Below the pieces are notes generated by a model. The model did not search any database. It saw nothing but the letters and a program-made list of their open reading frames with translations, and had not been told where the DNA came from. A DNA stretch of 64,000 nucleotides. It comes from BOG-931 sp963781725. Its GTDB lineage: Bacteria > Pseudomonadota > Alphaproteobacteria > Rhizobiales > Xanthobacteraceae. The translations under genes and the position numbers were made by a program. Below are positions 7,666 through 16,367 of this stretch, piece by piece. The stretch's first letter is position 1. The number at the start of each line of letters is the position of its first letter. The DNA lies in NCBI GenBank assembly GCA_963781725.1, contig CAWAGV010000002.1, positions 186,001 through 250,000 of the forward strand, written 5' to 3'.

Positions 7666-9981
7666 TCACTGCGTCGCACCCTGTTTGATCAGTGCGACCA
7701 GTTTGTGCGGCGTAATCGGCATCTGCGCTATATGGACGTTGAACGGCGTCAGCGCGTCCTCGATCGCCGAAACGATGGCGGCCGCGGCCGGTATGACACC
7801 GACTTCGCCGACGCCTTTGACGCCAAGCGGGTTATGCGGCGACGGCGACTCCCTGTAGAGCGTCTGAAACTGCGGCACCTCGGTCGCGGTCGGCAGCAGA
7901 TAATCGGCAAATGTCGTGGTCACCGGCTGGCCGCTGTCGTCGTAGCCCATCCACTCGAACACCGCGTTGCCGATGCCGTGGGCGATGCCGCCATGGACCT
8001 GGCCTTCCACGATCAGCGGATTGACGCGGCGGCCGGAGTCCTGGATCGCGAAATAGCGCAGGAAGAACACCTCGCCGGTCTCGATATCGACCTCGACTTC
8101 GACGACATGGCAGGCGTTGGAATAGGCGAGCTTATCGACCCGGAACGTGGCGCTGGCCTCGAGGCCGGGATCGATGCCGTCGGGGAAGGCATAGCCGGGC
8201 GCGCCCTTGAGCACCCGGGCGAGTTCGCCGAGCTTTACGGAAAGCTGCGGCGCACCGACCACACGCACCTCGCCGTCGACAATTTCGAGATCCTCTTCGG
8301 CCGCTTCCAGCATGTGCGAGGCAAGCTTGCGCGCTTTGGCGGCAACCGCCTTGGCTGCAATCTGGACCGACGATCCGGCGGTCACGGTCTGACGGCTGGC
8401 AAAGCCGCCAAGGCCGAGCGGTGTTGCAGATGTGTCCCCGGCAATCACCGAAACATCCTGCGCGCGCACGCCAAACGCTTCCGCGCAGATTTGCGCGAGC
8501 GCGGTGCCGACGCCCTGCCCCATCGCAGCCGCGCCGGTCGAAACCGTGATCTGGCCGGTCGGCGAAACGCGCACGCCGCCGAACTCGAACGGCCCGCGCC
8601 CGGTACCCTTGATGCCGTGCGCCAGCCCGATGCCGATGTAACGGCCCCGCGCCCGCGCTTCGGCCTGACGGCGCGGAAATTCGTCCCAGCCCGCGGCGCC
8701 GAGAATATCTGCCTGACAGCCGGGGTAATCGCCACTGTCGTATTGCATCTGTTCGCCGGCCCGCGATTTCAGCGGCTTCAGGTACGGCATCTTTTCCGCC
8801 GGGATGAGATTGCGGCGCCGCAACTCGGCACGTTCGATGCCGAGGGTGCGCGCCAGCTTGTCCATCAGGCGTTCCATGGCGAACGCGGCCTGCGGGTAGC
8901 CGGCGCCGCGCACCGACGATACCGGCGCCTTGTTGGTGTGGGCCGCGATCACTTCCATCGCCAGCACCGGCACCATGTAGGGCCCAGTGAGCGTGGTGGC
9001 GGAATTGTACGGAATGTTCACGTCCTGCAATGCGTAGGCGCCGATATCGTAAATCAGCCGGCCGCGCACGCCACGCACCTGGCCATCGGCGTCGGCGGCG
9101 ATCTCGATCGACCAGAACTGGTCGCGCTCCTGCGCCGCATTGGTGAAGTGCTCGCGGCGATCCTCGATCCATTTCACCGACCGGCGCAGCAGCGTCGCCG
9201 CGGCAACCGTCGCGACATCCTCGGGGTATACGCAAAGCTTCGGGCCGAAGCCGCCGCCGACGTCCGGCGTCGCGACCCGCAACCGCGTTTCATCGAGCGC
9301 GATGTAATCGGCAAGCGCGTTGCGCAGGTCGTGCGCCTTCTGCGTCGAGGCCCAGATTTGCGTTTCGCGATCGGAAATCTGGACGAAGAGGCCACGGCCT
9401 TCCATCGAATGGGCGGCGCCGCGATGCACCGAAAGATCTACGTGAACAATGTGGGCCGCCTTGGCGAAAGCCAGATCGGCATCGCCATAACCGACCTTGT
9501 ATTTGATCACCTGGTTGGAATTCAGCTCGCGGCGCACCGGCGGCGCGCGTTCGTCCCGGCAATCCAGCGCGACCGGGAGCATCTCGTAATCCACCGCGAC
9601 GAGTGCCGCCGCATCTTCGGCGGCATAGCGGCTTTCGGCGATAACGATGGCGACCGGTTCGCCAACGAAAGACACTTCGCCGTCCGCCAGGGCGAACAGC
9701 CAGCTTTGATCGAGCTTGGTGCCGGAATTGGACGTGCGCATCATGCGCCGTTGCTTCAACACCGGCGCGAGATCGTCGAGCGAGAATATGCCGACGATTC
9801 CCGGCTGTTTCCGCGCTTCGCCGGCGTCGATGCTGCGGATCAGCGCGTGCGGATGCGGGCTGCGGACGAACGCCGCGTGCAGCGCCCCGGGAGCGGCAAC
9901 ATCATCCACGAAATGCGCGCGGCCGGTCAGGAGCGCCTGATCCTCGATGCGCGTGACGCGACTTCCGATCAGCGCGCTCAC
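7666..9981 (-). CDS. Xanthine dehydrogenase/aldehyde oxidase family molybdopterin-binding large subunit (CoxL-like)
   Basis: 771-residue catalytic subunit of a molybdenum hydroxylase. It begins GSRVTRIEDQALLTGRAHFVDD, followed by the a/b hammerhead domain. The cofactor-binding domains show DVGGGFGPKL, SVRGAGYPQAAFAMERL and a GQG block (AMGQGVGTALA). A conserved Glu near the C-terminus (GVKGVGEVGV) matches the catalytic glutamate of the family. The AYRCSFR active-site loop of true CO dehydrogenase is absent, so it is not a CO oxidiser. GTG 9981 overlaps the upstream TGA. The 2Fe-2S (CoxS) and FAD (CoxM) subunits normally encoded beside it are missing from this cluster. Substrate unknown. Confidence 0.88.
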   Translation of the reverse strand: MSALIGSRVTRIEDQALLTGRAHFVDDVAAPGALHAAFVRSPHPHALIRSIDAGEARKQPGIVGIFSLDDLAPVLKQRRMMRTSNSGTKLDQSWLFALADGEVSFVGEPVAIVIAESRYAAEDAAALVAVDYEMLPVALDCRDERAPPVRRELNSNQVIKYKVGYGDADLAFAKAAHIVHVDLSVHRGAAHSMEGRGLFVQISDRETQIWASTQKAHDLRNALADYIALDETRLRVATPDVGGGFGPKLCVYPEDVATVAAATLLRRSVKWIEDRREHFTNAAQERDQFWSIEIAADADGQVRGVRGRLIYDIGAYALQDVNIPYNSATTLTGPYMVPVLAMEVIAAHTNKAPVSSVRGAGYPQAAFAMERLMDKLARTLGIERAELRRRNLIPAEKMPYLKPLKSRAGEQMQYDSGDYPGCQADILGAAGWDEFPRRQAEARARGRYIGIGLAHGIKGTGRGPFEFGGVRVSPTGQITVSTGAAAMGQGVGTALAQICAEAFGVRAQDVSVIAGDTSATPLGLGGFASRQTVTAGSSVQIAAKAVAAKARKLASHMLEAAEEDLEIVDGEVRVVGAPQLSVKLGELARVLKGAPGYAFPDGIDPGLEASATFRVDKLAYSNACHVVEVEVDIETGEVFFLRYFAIQDSGRRVNPLIVEGQVHGGIAHGIGNAVFEWMGYDDSGQPVTTTFADYLLPTATEVPQFQTLYRESPSPHNPLGVKGVGEVGVIPAAAAIVSAIEDALTPFNVHIAQMPITPHKLVALIKQGATQ

Positions 9982-10982
9982 TGGCCCTCGCTCGAGATCG
10001 CCTTGGTGGCGCGGGCAATGACGTCCTTCGGCGTGGCGTAGACTTCCGCCAGCATCTTGTCGATCTGCGCGGCGCTGACCGGACGAACGTCGAAATTGAG
10101 CTTCTGCGCTTCGGCGAGGAAATCGCCGTCCTTCATGGTGGCATCGAACGCCGCAAGCAGGGCGGCCTTGCGGTCGGCGGGAATATCCGGCGGCGCTGCG
10201 AACGGCCGTGCCATCGCCTCGCTGACCAGCATCAGTTTGAGGATCTGAAGCTGCTCCGGAGTCTTCGCAAGGTCGGTCGCGAGCGGAACCGAATCGATCG
10301 TCGGCTCCTTTTGCAAAGCTTCCTGCACGATGAAATTCACGGAATGGTCGGTCAGCCACCGCGCATGTTGCGTCTTGATCGTGCTCCACGACAGACCGCA
10401 CAGCCCGTCGACCTCGCCGCGATCCATCGCCAGCACGACGTCGTTGGTTCCGGGATAACCGCTGATGACCTTGGTCTTGGCGCCGAAAACATTCTTGTAC
10501 ATCAGCGCCCAGATGTCCGGATCGGCGCCGGCGCCCTCGCCGCCGAATTTCGACGGCTTGTTCAGGAAGTCGTCCCAGTTCTTGATCGGCGATGCGGTAG
10601 AGCTGACGCAAATCGTGTTGTCGTCGGTGACGCTGCCAAGCCAGCTGAATTTCCGGCTGTCGAATTCGGCTTTGTCGACCAGCGGCGAGATGCCCATGCT
10701 GCGCGAAAAGGTGCCGAACACCGAACCGTCTTTCGGCGCGACCGAATAAATGTAATTGGCGGCGCGCAGGCTGCCGGCACCGGCCATTTGCTGCGGCACG
10801 ATCGTGGGATTGCCGGGGAGGTGTTTGCCAAAATAGCGCGACAGCAATCGGGCGTAGGCGTCGTAGCCGCCGCCGACGCTGTAACCGATCACGAGATAGA
10901 CCGCGCGGAAATCCTGCGCGCCGGCAAAGTGTATCGTACCGGCGAGCGCAGCCGCCACGGCAATCAGGCCGATCCCTCGCAA
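9978..10982 (-). CDS. Tripartite tricarboxylate transporter substrate-binding protein (TctC-like)
   Basis: Periplasmic solute receptor with hydrophobic leader GLIAVAAALAGTIHFAGAQ, then GGGYDAYARLLSRYFGKHLPG and PQQMAGAGSLRAANYIY, characteristic of this receptor family. In the sequence as given the only in-frame start is TTG 10982 (AGGA upstream), which leaves a leader with little positive charge. An ATG at 11004 overlaps the CoxG stop in the usual ATGA manner. It would give MKRFRTSVAR joined to the leader if one G of the GGG (plus-strand CCC 10974-10976) were removed. I therefore suspect a one-base insertion and a true start at 11004. No TctA/TctB partner is nearby. Confidence 0.82.
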   Translation of the reverse strand: MRGIGLIAVAAALAGTIHFAGAQDFRAVYLVIGYSVGGGYDAYARLLSRYFGKHLPGNPTIVPQQMAGAGSLRAANYIYSVAPKDGSVFGTFSRSMGISPLVDKAEFDSRKFSWLGSVTDDNTICVSSTASPIKNWDDFLNKPSKFGGEGAGADPDIWALMYKNVFGAKTKVISGYPGTNDVVLAMDRGEVDGLCGLSWSTIKTQHARWLTDHSVNFIVQEALQKEPTIDSVPLATDLAKTPEQLQILKLMLVSEAMARPFAAPPDIPADRKAALLAAFDATMKDGDFLAEAQKLNFDVRPVSAAQIDKMLAEVYATPKDVIARATKAISSEGQ

Positions 10983-11000
10983 CCGATGTCCTGAATCGCT

Positions 11001-11594
11001 TCATGATTTGTCGCCCGAACGCCCGGTCACCTGCTGCCAAAGAACTTTTGCCCCGAGCGACAGACCGGAGATCGGCTTGGCCGCGTCGGGAAGCGGCGCG
11101 GCCGCATCCCCCGGTTTCGCTGCATCGGCCGGCGCCGATGGCTGCTGCTCGAGTTGCTTGCGCAAGTTCGCGGCAAACTGGCCGATGATCTGTGACGCGG
11201 TTGCCTGGATCATGCCGACGCCGCGCCCGTATTGCGCGACCGCCCCCGACAGCATCAAGTCGGTGTGAATCAGCACGCGCGAGCCGCTGCCCGAAGGCTC
11301 GATGCGAAATGTCGCCGTGGCATTGGCCGAACCGCGGCCTTTGTCGTCGCTGCCCTGCGCTTTGACCTTGGCGCTGTGATTGGCCTCGTCGACATTTTCA
11401 AAAGCGACATTGCCGGCAAACGCCAGCGCCACCGGGCCGAGCCGCACGGCGATCTTGCCGCGGAAATTTTGCGGATCGATGATGTCCGTGAGCGCCGCGC
11501 CCGGCATGCAGGGTGCGATGCGCCGGATGTCCATCAGCACGGTCCACGCTTCCGGCGGCGACAGCGGAACGTCGAATGAATTGTCAAATTCCAT
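11001..11594 (-). CDS. CoxG-like SRPBCC protein (CO dehydrogenase subunit G family)
   Basis: 197 residues. It opens MEFDNSFDVPLSPPEAWTVL, the N-terminus of the CoxG/SRPBCC hydrophobic-pocket fold, and carries the PCMPGA motif and GQFAANLRKQLEQ at the end of the fold. A Pro/Ala-rich linker and a short C-terminal segment follow; in CoxG proteins this part can anchor to the membrane. The family recruits or assists molybdenum hydroxylases, which fits the CoxL-like gene two positions downstream. ATG 11594 is chosen over a preceding GTG. The gene ends in an ATGA overlap with an ATG at 11004. Confidence 0.85.
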   Translation of the reverse strand: MEFDNSFDVPLSPPEAWTVLMDIRRIAPCMPGAALTDIIDPQNFRGKIAVRLGPVALAFAGNVAFENVDEANHSAKVKAQGSDDKGRGSANATATFRIEPSGSGSRVLIHTDLMLSGAVAQYGRGVGMIQATASQIIGQFAANLRKQLEQQPSAPADAAKPGDAAAPLPDAAKPISGLSLGAKVLWQQVTGRSGDKS

Positions 11595-11610
11595 CACTCA
11601 CCTGCGTCAC

Positions 11611-12927
11611 TCACCGACGTACGGCGCAACCGACCAATTCCGGTGCGCCGATCTTCTGCCAGACCCAGCGCGAGACGGCGAGCAGACGATCGTCTTCATA
11701 GCGCTGCCCGACAAGCTGAATGCCGACCGGTAGATTATTCGGACCGCGATGGCTCGGCAGCGTGATCGACGGCGTATGCAGCGCCGTCCAGATCGCCTGC
11801 ATATTGGCGTCGCCGGTGAATTCCAGGCCCTTCGGCGCCTCGCCCGGCACGCATGGCACCAGCAACGCGTCGACCTTGTCGAAGATCGAACCCAACAGTG
11901 CACGGCACGCGTCGAGGCGGCGGAACGCAGCGACATACTCCTCGCGAGAGGTCTTTTGCCCGCCCTCGATATAGCGGCGCATTTGCGGCGACAGCGCTTC
12001 GCGGCGGTGCTCCCAGAAAAAGGCCATGCAGGCCGCACGCTCGACAAAATTGATCGTGCTGCGTGCGACGGCATGCATACCCTTGAAGGCATCCGGCAAA
12101 GCGACCTCGCTCACGACTGCACCCGCCTTGCCGAGAGCGGCAGCGGCGCCTTCGACCGCGGCCTTGGTCTCGGACTGTGCGGTATCCCAGATCTCGGTGC
12201 GGCAAAGGCCGATGCGGGGCGCGCTTTCGAGCTTACGCGGCGGCTGCGGCGCCTGCATCCGCAGCACGTCGGTCAGGAATTCGATATCGTCGACCGAGCG
12301 GGCGTGGATGCCGATGGTGTCGATGCTGTCCGCGGCCGGCCAGACACCCATCTTGTTGAACGTGTTGTAGGTCGGCTTGAATCCGAAAATGCCGCAGTAG
12401 GAGCTCGGCCGTAGCACCGAGCCGCCGGTCTGGGTGCCGAGCGCCAGCGGCACCATGCGATCGGCGACCGCCGCCGCCGAGCCGCTCGACGAACCGCCGG
12501 GCGTGTGCGCGGCATTGTGCGGATTGGTGGTGGCGCCGGGCGCCATCCCGGCGAACTCGCAGGTCACGGTCTTGCCGAGGATCACCGCGCCGGCGCGCCG
12601 CATCAGCGCCACGCACGACGCGTCGGCCGCCGGCCGATGGCTGCGATAGATCGGCGACCCCATTTCGGTCGGCATGTCGAAGGTGTCGATGATGTCCTTG
12701 ATGCCGATCGGCACGCCATGCAGCGGACCGCGTTTGGCGCCGCGATCGGCCGCGTGCGCCTGCGCCAGCGCCAGCTCCGGGTTGAAATTCACCCACGCCT
12801 TGACGGTATCGTTCCGCTCCTCGATGCGTGCCAGGCAGTCGCGCACCACGGCCTCACAGGTCGCATGTCCGGCAGCGATCTTCTGCGCGATCTCGACGGC
12901 GCCGAGTTCGTTCAGCGGGCGATCCAT
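11611..12927 (-). CDS. Amidase (amidase signature family)
   Basis: 438-residue amidase hydrolysing a carboxamide or related C-N bond. The Ser-cisSer-Lys triad is visible: Lys77 in GIKDIID, the Gly/Ser-rich GGSSSGS at 144-150 and the nucleophile Ser170 in TGGSVLRP. Length and the GVPIGIKD and PGGSSSGSAAAVA blocks are standard for the GatA/AtzF-like superfamily. GatA itself is unlikely because gatB and gatC are absent and the context is catabolic. Start ATG 12927 lies two bases after the stop of the flavoprotein gene. Sequence alone does not give the substrate; the operon suggests an amide processed alongside a carboxylate oxidation. Confidence 0.88.
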   Translation of the reverse strand: MDRPLNELGAVEIAQKIAAGHATCEAVVRDCLARIEERNDTVKAWVNFNPELALAQAHAADRGAKRGPLHGVPIGIKDIIDTFDMPTEMGSPIYRSHRPAADASCVALMRRAGAVILGKTVTCEFAGMAPGATTNPHNAAHTPGGSSSGSAAAVADRMVPLALGTQTGGSVLRPSSYCGIFGFKPTYNTFNKMGVWPAADSIDTIGIHARSVDDIEFLTDVLRMQAPQPPRKLESAPRIGLCRTEIWDTAQSETKAAVEGAAAALGKAGAVVSEVALPDAFKGMHAVARSTINFVERAACMAFFWEHRREALSPQMRRYIEGGQKTSREEYVAAFRRLDACRALLGSIFDKVDALLVPCVPGEAPKGLEFTGDANMQAIWTALHTPSITLPSHRGPNNLPVGIQLVGQRYEDDRLLAVSRWVWQKIGAPELVGCAVRR

Positions 12928-12929
12928 CT

Positions 12930-14414
12930 TCAGTTCTTGCCGGCGCGGCCGGCCGAAGTCCCGGCGATCTTGCCGAACACGGTGCCGGCCATCAGTCCCG
13001 AGCCGCCGGGATAGTTGAAATAGAACAGCCCGCCGACCAGTTCGCCGGCGGCGTAGAGACCGCGGATCGGCTGGTAGTCGGTGTTGAGCACTTCGCAATC
13101 GTTGTTGATGCGAAGGCCCCCGAACGTGAAGGTCAATCCGCAAGTCACGGCATAGCCTTCGAACGGCGGCGCATCGATGGTGTTCGCCCAGTTGCTCTTG
13201 TTGATGGCGAGCCCCTTGGTGCCGCGGCCGTCCTTGATATTCGGATTGAACGGCACGTCGGCGCGGACTGCGGCATTCCATTCCTTGATGGTCTTGAGGA
13301 ACTCCGCCGCGTTGACGCCTTCGAGCTTCTCGGCGAACTCCTCGATCGTGTTCGCCGTCACCTTGGTGATCTGGCGGATCTTGTACTCGTCGCGTTGCAG
13401 ATGCTTCACCTTCTGGTCGAAGACCTGCCAGGCGAACTGGCCCGGCTGCTCCAGCACGACGCGGCCGTATTTTGCGTAAGTATAATTGCGGAAATCGGCG
13501 CCCTCGTCGACGAAGCGCTTGCCGGTCGCGTTGATCATGACCGAAAACGGATAAGAGTGCTTCTGGAACTGGTCGCCGACGGCGAGATCGCCGAATTCGG
13601 GGGCGTTCATCTCCCACTGCACGGCGTGGCCGCCGGACCAGTTGCCGCACGGGCTCGCGCCGATATCGAGCGCCATGCGGATGCCGTCGCCGGTGTTGAA
13701 ACGGGTGCCGCGCACTTTCGCCATATCCCAGCCCGGGCCGAAATAGCGTGTGCGCATTTCCGAATTGGCCTCGAAGCCGCCGCAGGCGAGCACCACGGAA
13801 TTCGCCCGCAGTTCTTCGACCTTGCCGTCATGACGCGCCCGCACGCCCTCGACGCGGTCGCCGTCGGTGATGAGATCGACGGCGCGCGTCGCATAGCGGA
13901 TCTGGACGCCGCGCTTTTTGGCCGCCTCGGTCTCCATCTGCACCAGGCCGGGACCGCCGCCGACGGCTTCGACAGTCAGGCCGCCCCAGAATTTGAACTT
14001 GCCGTCGATCTTGAACGCCTGGCGGCCATAGATCGGAATGAGCCGAACGCCCTTTTGCCGCAGCCAATTCAATGAATCGAAGCTGCGGGTGACCAGCAAC
14101 TCCACCAGATCGGGATCGGCGCGATTTTGCGTGACGCGCGCCATATCGTCGAAAAACTGGTCGGCGGTGTAGGTGCCGAAATCCGTGGTGTCGACCTCGG
14201 CCGGCGTCAGGTCGGGCACCAGCGTCTTGATGTCGTCGACGCCGTTATAGACCACGCGGATCGAGCCCGCGGTGAATCGGCTGTTGCCGCCGGATTCGTC
14301 TTCCGGTGCCGCTTCGAGCATCAATACCTTGGCGCCCTGCTCCTGCGCTGCCAGCGCCGCACTGAACGCCGCATTGCCGGCACCGACGACGATCACATCC
14401 GCAACATTACTCAT
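12930..14414 (-). CDS. FAD-dependent tricarballylate dehydrogenase TcuA-like flavoprotein
   Basis: 494-residue flavoprotein of the fumarate reductase/succinate dehydrogenase superfamily. The N-terminal FAD motif is VIVVGAGNAAFSAA, whose GNAA form is characteristic of TcuA/CobZ-type enzymes. ESGGNSRFTAGSIRV follows, then a C-terminal cofactor block with GLYAAGELVGG and YPGGSGLMAGTVFGKIAG. TcuA oxidises tricarballylate to cis-aconitate, using TcuB for electron transfer. No tcuB is present here, so another tricarboxylate or dicarboxylate may be the substrate. It is the first gene of a seven-gene minus-strand operon ending at 6253. Start ATG 14414 has GGGAATAGA upstream. Confidence 0.8.
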   Translation of the reverse strand: MSNVADVIVVGAGNAAFSAALAAQEQGAKVLMLEAAPEDESGGNSRFTAGSIRVVYNGVDDIKTLVPDLTPAEVDTTDFGTYTADQFFDDMARVTQNRADPDLVELLVTRSFDSLNWLRQKGVRLIPIYGRQAFKIDGKFKFWGGLTVEAVGGGPGLVQMETEAAKKRGVQIRYATRAVDLITDGDRVEGVRARHDGKVEELRANSVVLACGGFEANSEMRTRYFGPGWDMAKVRGTRFNTGDGIRMALDIGASPCGNWSGGHAVQWEMNAPEFGDLAVGDQFQKHSYPFSVMINATGKRFVDEGADFRNYTYAKYGRVVLEQPGQFAWQVFDQKVKHLQRDEYKIRQITKVTANTIEEFAEKLEGVNAAEFLKTIKEWNAAVRADVPFNPNIKDGRGTKGLAINKSNWANTIDAPPFEGYAVTCGLTFTFGGLRINNDCEVLNTDYQPIRGLYAAGELVGGLFYFNYPGGSGLMAGTVFGKIAGTSAGRAGKN

Positions 14415-14445
14415 TCTATTCCCATCCCTGAATTTCTAACGCAAC

Positions 14446-15135
14446 TCACTCCGCCGCTTGCGCGACGCCACCATGCGCTTTCGACCAGCTGGCCGGATCC
14501 TTCATGAACGCTTCGACATCCTTGAGCTTGCCGGCGTCGAACTTGCCGCTTCTCTTGGCAACTTCGAGCACGTTCCACCACGTCGCCAGCGAGTGCAGCG
14601 TAACGGCGAGATCGCCGAAGATTTTTTTGCTCTCCGGAAAGATATCGTAAAAAAAGAACACAAAGACATGATCGACGGTGGCGCCGGCGGTGCGGAGCGC
14701 CTTGCAGAAATTCACCTTGCTGCGGCCGTCACTGGTCATGTCTTCGACCAGAAGGACGCGGTCGCCTTCCTCGATATGGCCTTCGATCTGGGCGTTGCGG
14801 CCGAAACCTTTCGGCTTCTTGCGCACATATTGCATCGGCAGCATCAGGCGGTCCGCCATCCATGCCGCGAACGGGATGCCGGCGGTCTCGCCGCCCGCCA
14901 CCGAGTCGAACTGCTCGAATCCCGCCTCGCGCTCGATCGTGGCGGCGCCGAAATCGATCAGCGCCCGGCGGACGCGCGGAAACGAGATCAACCGGCGGCA
15001 ATCGGTGTAGACCGGGCTGGCCCAGCCGGACGTGTAGATGAACGGCTTGTCGGTCATGAAGCGGACGGCGTCCACTTCGAGCAGCATCTTCGCCGTCAGT
15101 TCCGCCATTTCCTCTTTGCTCGGGAAACCGCTCAT
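14446..15135 (-). CDS. pyrE: Orotate phosphoribosyltransferase
   Basis: 229 residues. Converts orotate and PRPP to orotidine monophosphate, the fifth step of de novo pyrimidine synthesis. Visible features are the orotate/PRPP motif VLLVEDMTSDGRSKV, the catalytic-loop region RKKPKGFGRNA and the SGWASPVYTDCR segment. ATG 15135 overlaps the pyrC stop (ATGA), so pyrC and pyrE form a coupled pair. It is followed within about 30 bases by the start of the catabolic operon on the same strand, so some read-through is possible. Confidence 0.92.
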   Translation of the reverse strand: MSGFPSKEEMAELTAKMLLEVDAVRFMTDKPFIYTSGWASPVYTDCRRLISFPRVRRALIDFGAATIEREAGFEQFDSVAGGETAGIPFAAWMADRLMLPMQYVRKKPKGFGRNAQIEGHIEEGDRVLLVEDMTSDGRSKVNFCKALRTAGATVDHVFVFFFYDIFPESKKIFGDLAVTLHSLATWWNVLEVAKRSGKFDAGKLKDVEAFMKDPASWSKAHGGVAQAAE

Positions 15136-16178
15136 GCGCCGACCACCTTCCATTCGATGGTTTCGCCGCCGCGATAAACGATGGCGCGCTCGTCCGCTCC
15201 GGCAACTTTGACTTCCGCGGGCGCAGTCCAGGACGTTTTTTCAAGCGTGATCGTGTCCTCGTTCGGCGGCATCTGATAGTGCTTCGGCCCGTTGAGCGAA
15301 GCAAAGGCTTCGAGCTTGTCGAGCGCGCCCTCTTCGTCGAACACGCGGGCATAAGTCTCGATCGCGACCGGCGCGTTGAACATTCCCGGCACGCCGTTGG
15401 TCGAAACCTTGCGCGCATAGGGATGCGGCGCGGAGTCGGTGCCGAGGAAATAGCAGGCTTCGCCCGAGGTCGCCGCCTTGCGCAGCGCAGCGCGGTCGCG
15501 CGCGGTTTTGATCACCGGCATCACGTACATGTAGGGCTTGAGGCCGTGGCCGAACCAGTCATTGCGCGTCAACATCATGTGATACGGCGTGATGGTGCCG
15601 CCAACCTGCGGCGCCGCGCTTTTCACGTAATCGACGCCGTCTTTCGATGACAGGTGCTCGAGGATGAAGCGGAGCTCTGGGAATTGTTTGGTCCATTTCG
15701 ACAGATGCCGCTCGATGAAAACTTTCTCGCGGTCGAAAATATCGACCTCGGGATCGGTTTCCTCGCCGTGCATCAGGAACGGCATATTGATCTTTTCCAT
15801 CCGCTCCAGCACGCGCATGACTTTCTTGTAGTCGGTGACGCCGGCGGCCGAATTGGTGGTGGCGTTGGCCGGGTAGAGCTTCACGCCGGTGAACAGACCC
15901 TCGCGAAAGCCGCGCTCGACGTCGTCGGGATCGGTGCTGTCGGTGAGGTAACAGGTCATCAGCGGCTTGAACTTCGAGCCCTCCGGCAGCGCAGCCATCA
16001 CCCGGTCGCGATAAGCCGCGACTTCCTTTGTCGTGCAGACCGGCGGGACCAGGTTCGGCATCAGGATGGCGCGGCCGAAATGTTTCGCCGTGTAAGGCAG
16101 CACCGCCTTGAGCATTTCGCCGTCGCGAACGTGCAGGTGCCAGTCGTCAGGTTTGCGGATGGTTATGCGTGCGGTCAT
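15132..16178 (-). CDS. pyrC: Dihydroorotase (class II, PyrC)
   Basis: 348-residue zinc amidohydrolase cyclising carbamoyl-aspartate to dihydroorotate. The metal-binding HLH is at His14/His16 (DDWHLHVRDG), the bridging lysine is in GVKLYPANATTNS, a later His is in FLMHGE and the metal Asp is in GTDSAPH. Length matches the E. coli-type PyrC. I chose ATG 16178 because the family starts exactly at MTARITIRKPDDWHLH; the frame is open for 26 more codons upstream. It is first in the pyrC-pyrE pair. Confidence 0.94.
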   Translation of the reverse strand: MTARITIRKPDDWHLHVRDGEMLKAVLPYTAKHFGRAILMPNLVPPVCTTKEVAAYRDRVMAALPEGSKFKPLMTCYLTDSTDPDDVERGFREGLFTGVKLYPANATTNSAAGVTDYKKVMRVLERMEKINMPFLMHGEETDPEVDIFDREKVFIERHLSKWTKQFPELRFILEHLSSKDGVDYVKSAAPQVGGTITPYHMMLTRNDWFGHGLKPYMYVMPVIKTARDRAALRKAATSGEACYFLGTDSAPHPYARKVSTNGVPGMFNAPVAIETYARVFDEEGALDKLEAFASLNGPKHYQMPPNEDTITLEKTSWTAPAEVKVAGADERAIVYRGGETIEWKVVGA

Positions 16179-16367
16179 GGGAAACCGATACACCTCTCGC
16201 CGGACCGGAGCCAATGCGCCGGCCGAAGCCTTCTCCGATGACGTGCGCCGGACCATCAGGAAGGGGCAGGAAAAGACCCGGTCACTGTAGCCGGACGTGT
16301 ACCAAAATCAAAATTTTTTCCAAATTATGTACAGCGCATTGGTAGGATTGCGCTCTGGAGCAACGCC

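Noticed and set aside
7705..10041. 778-codon plus-strand open frame opposite the molybdenum hydroxylase gene
   Set aside because: It is an antisense shadow of a strongly conserved gene in high-GC DNA. Its product has Arg/His/Asp-rich composition with no domain.
7666..11040. Reading the molybdenum hydroxylase as a 1124-residue protein
   Set aside because: The first 350 codons overlap the TctC-like gene in another frame. The family N-terminus and a GTG overlapping the upstream stop fix the start at 9981.
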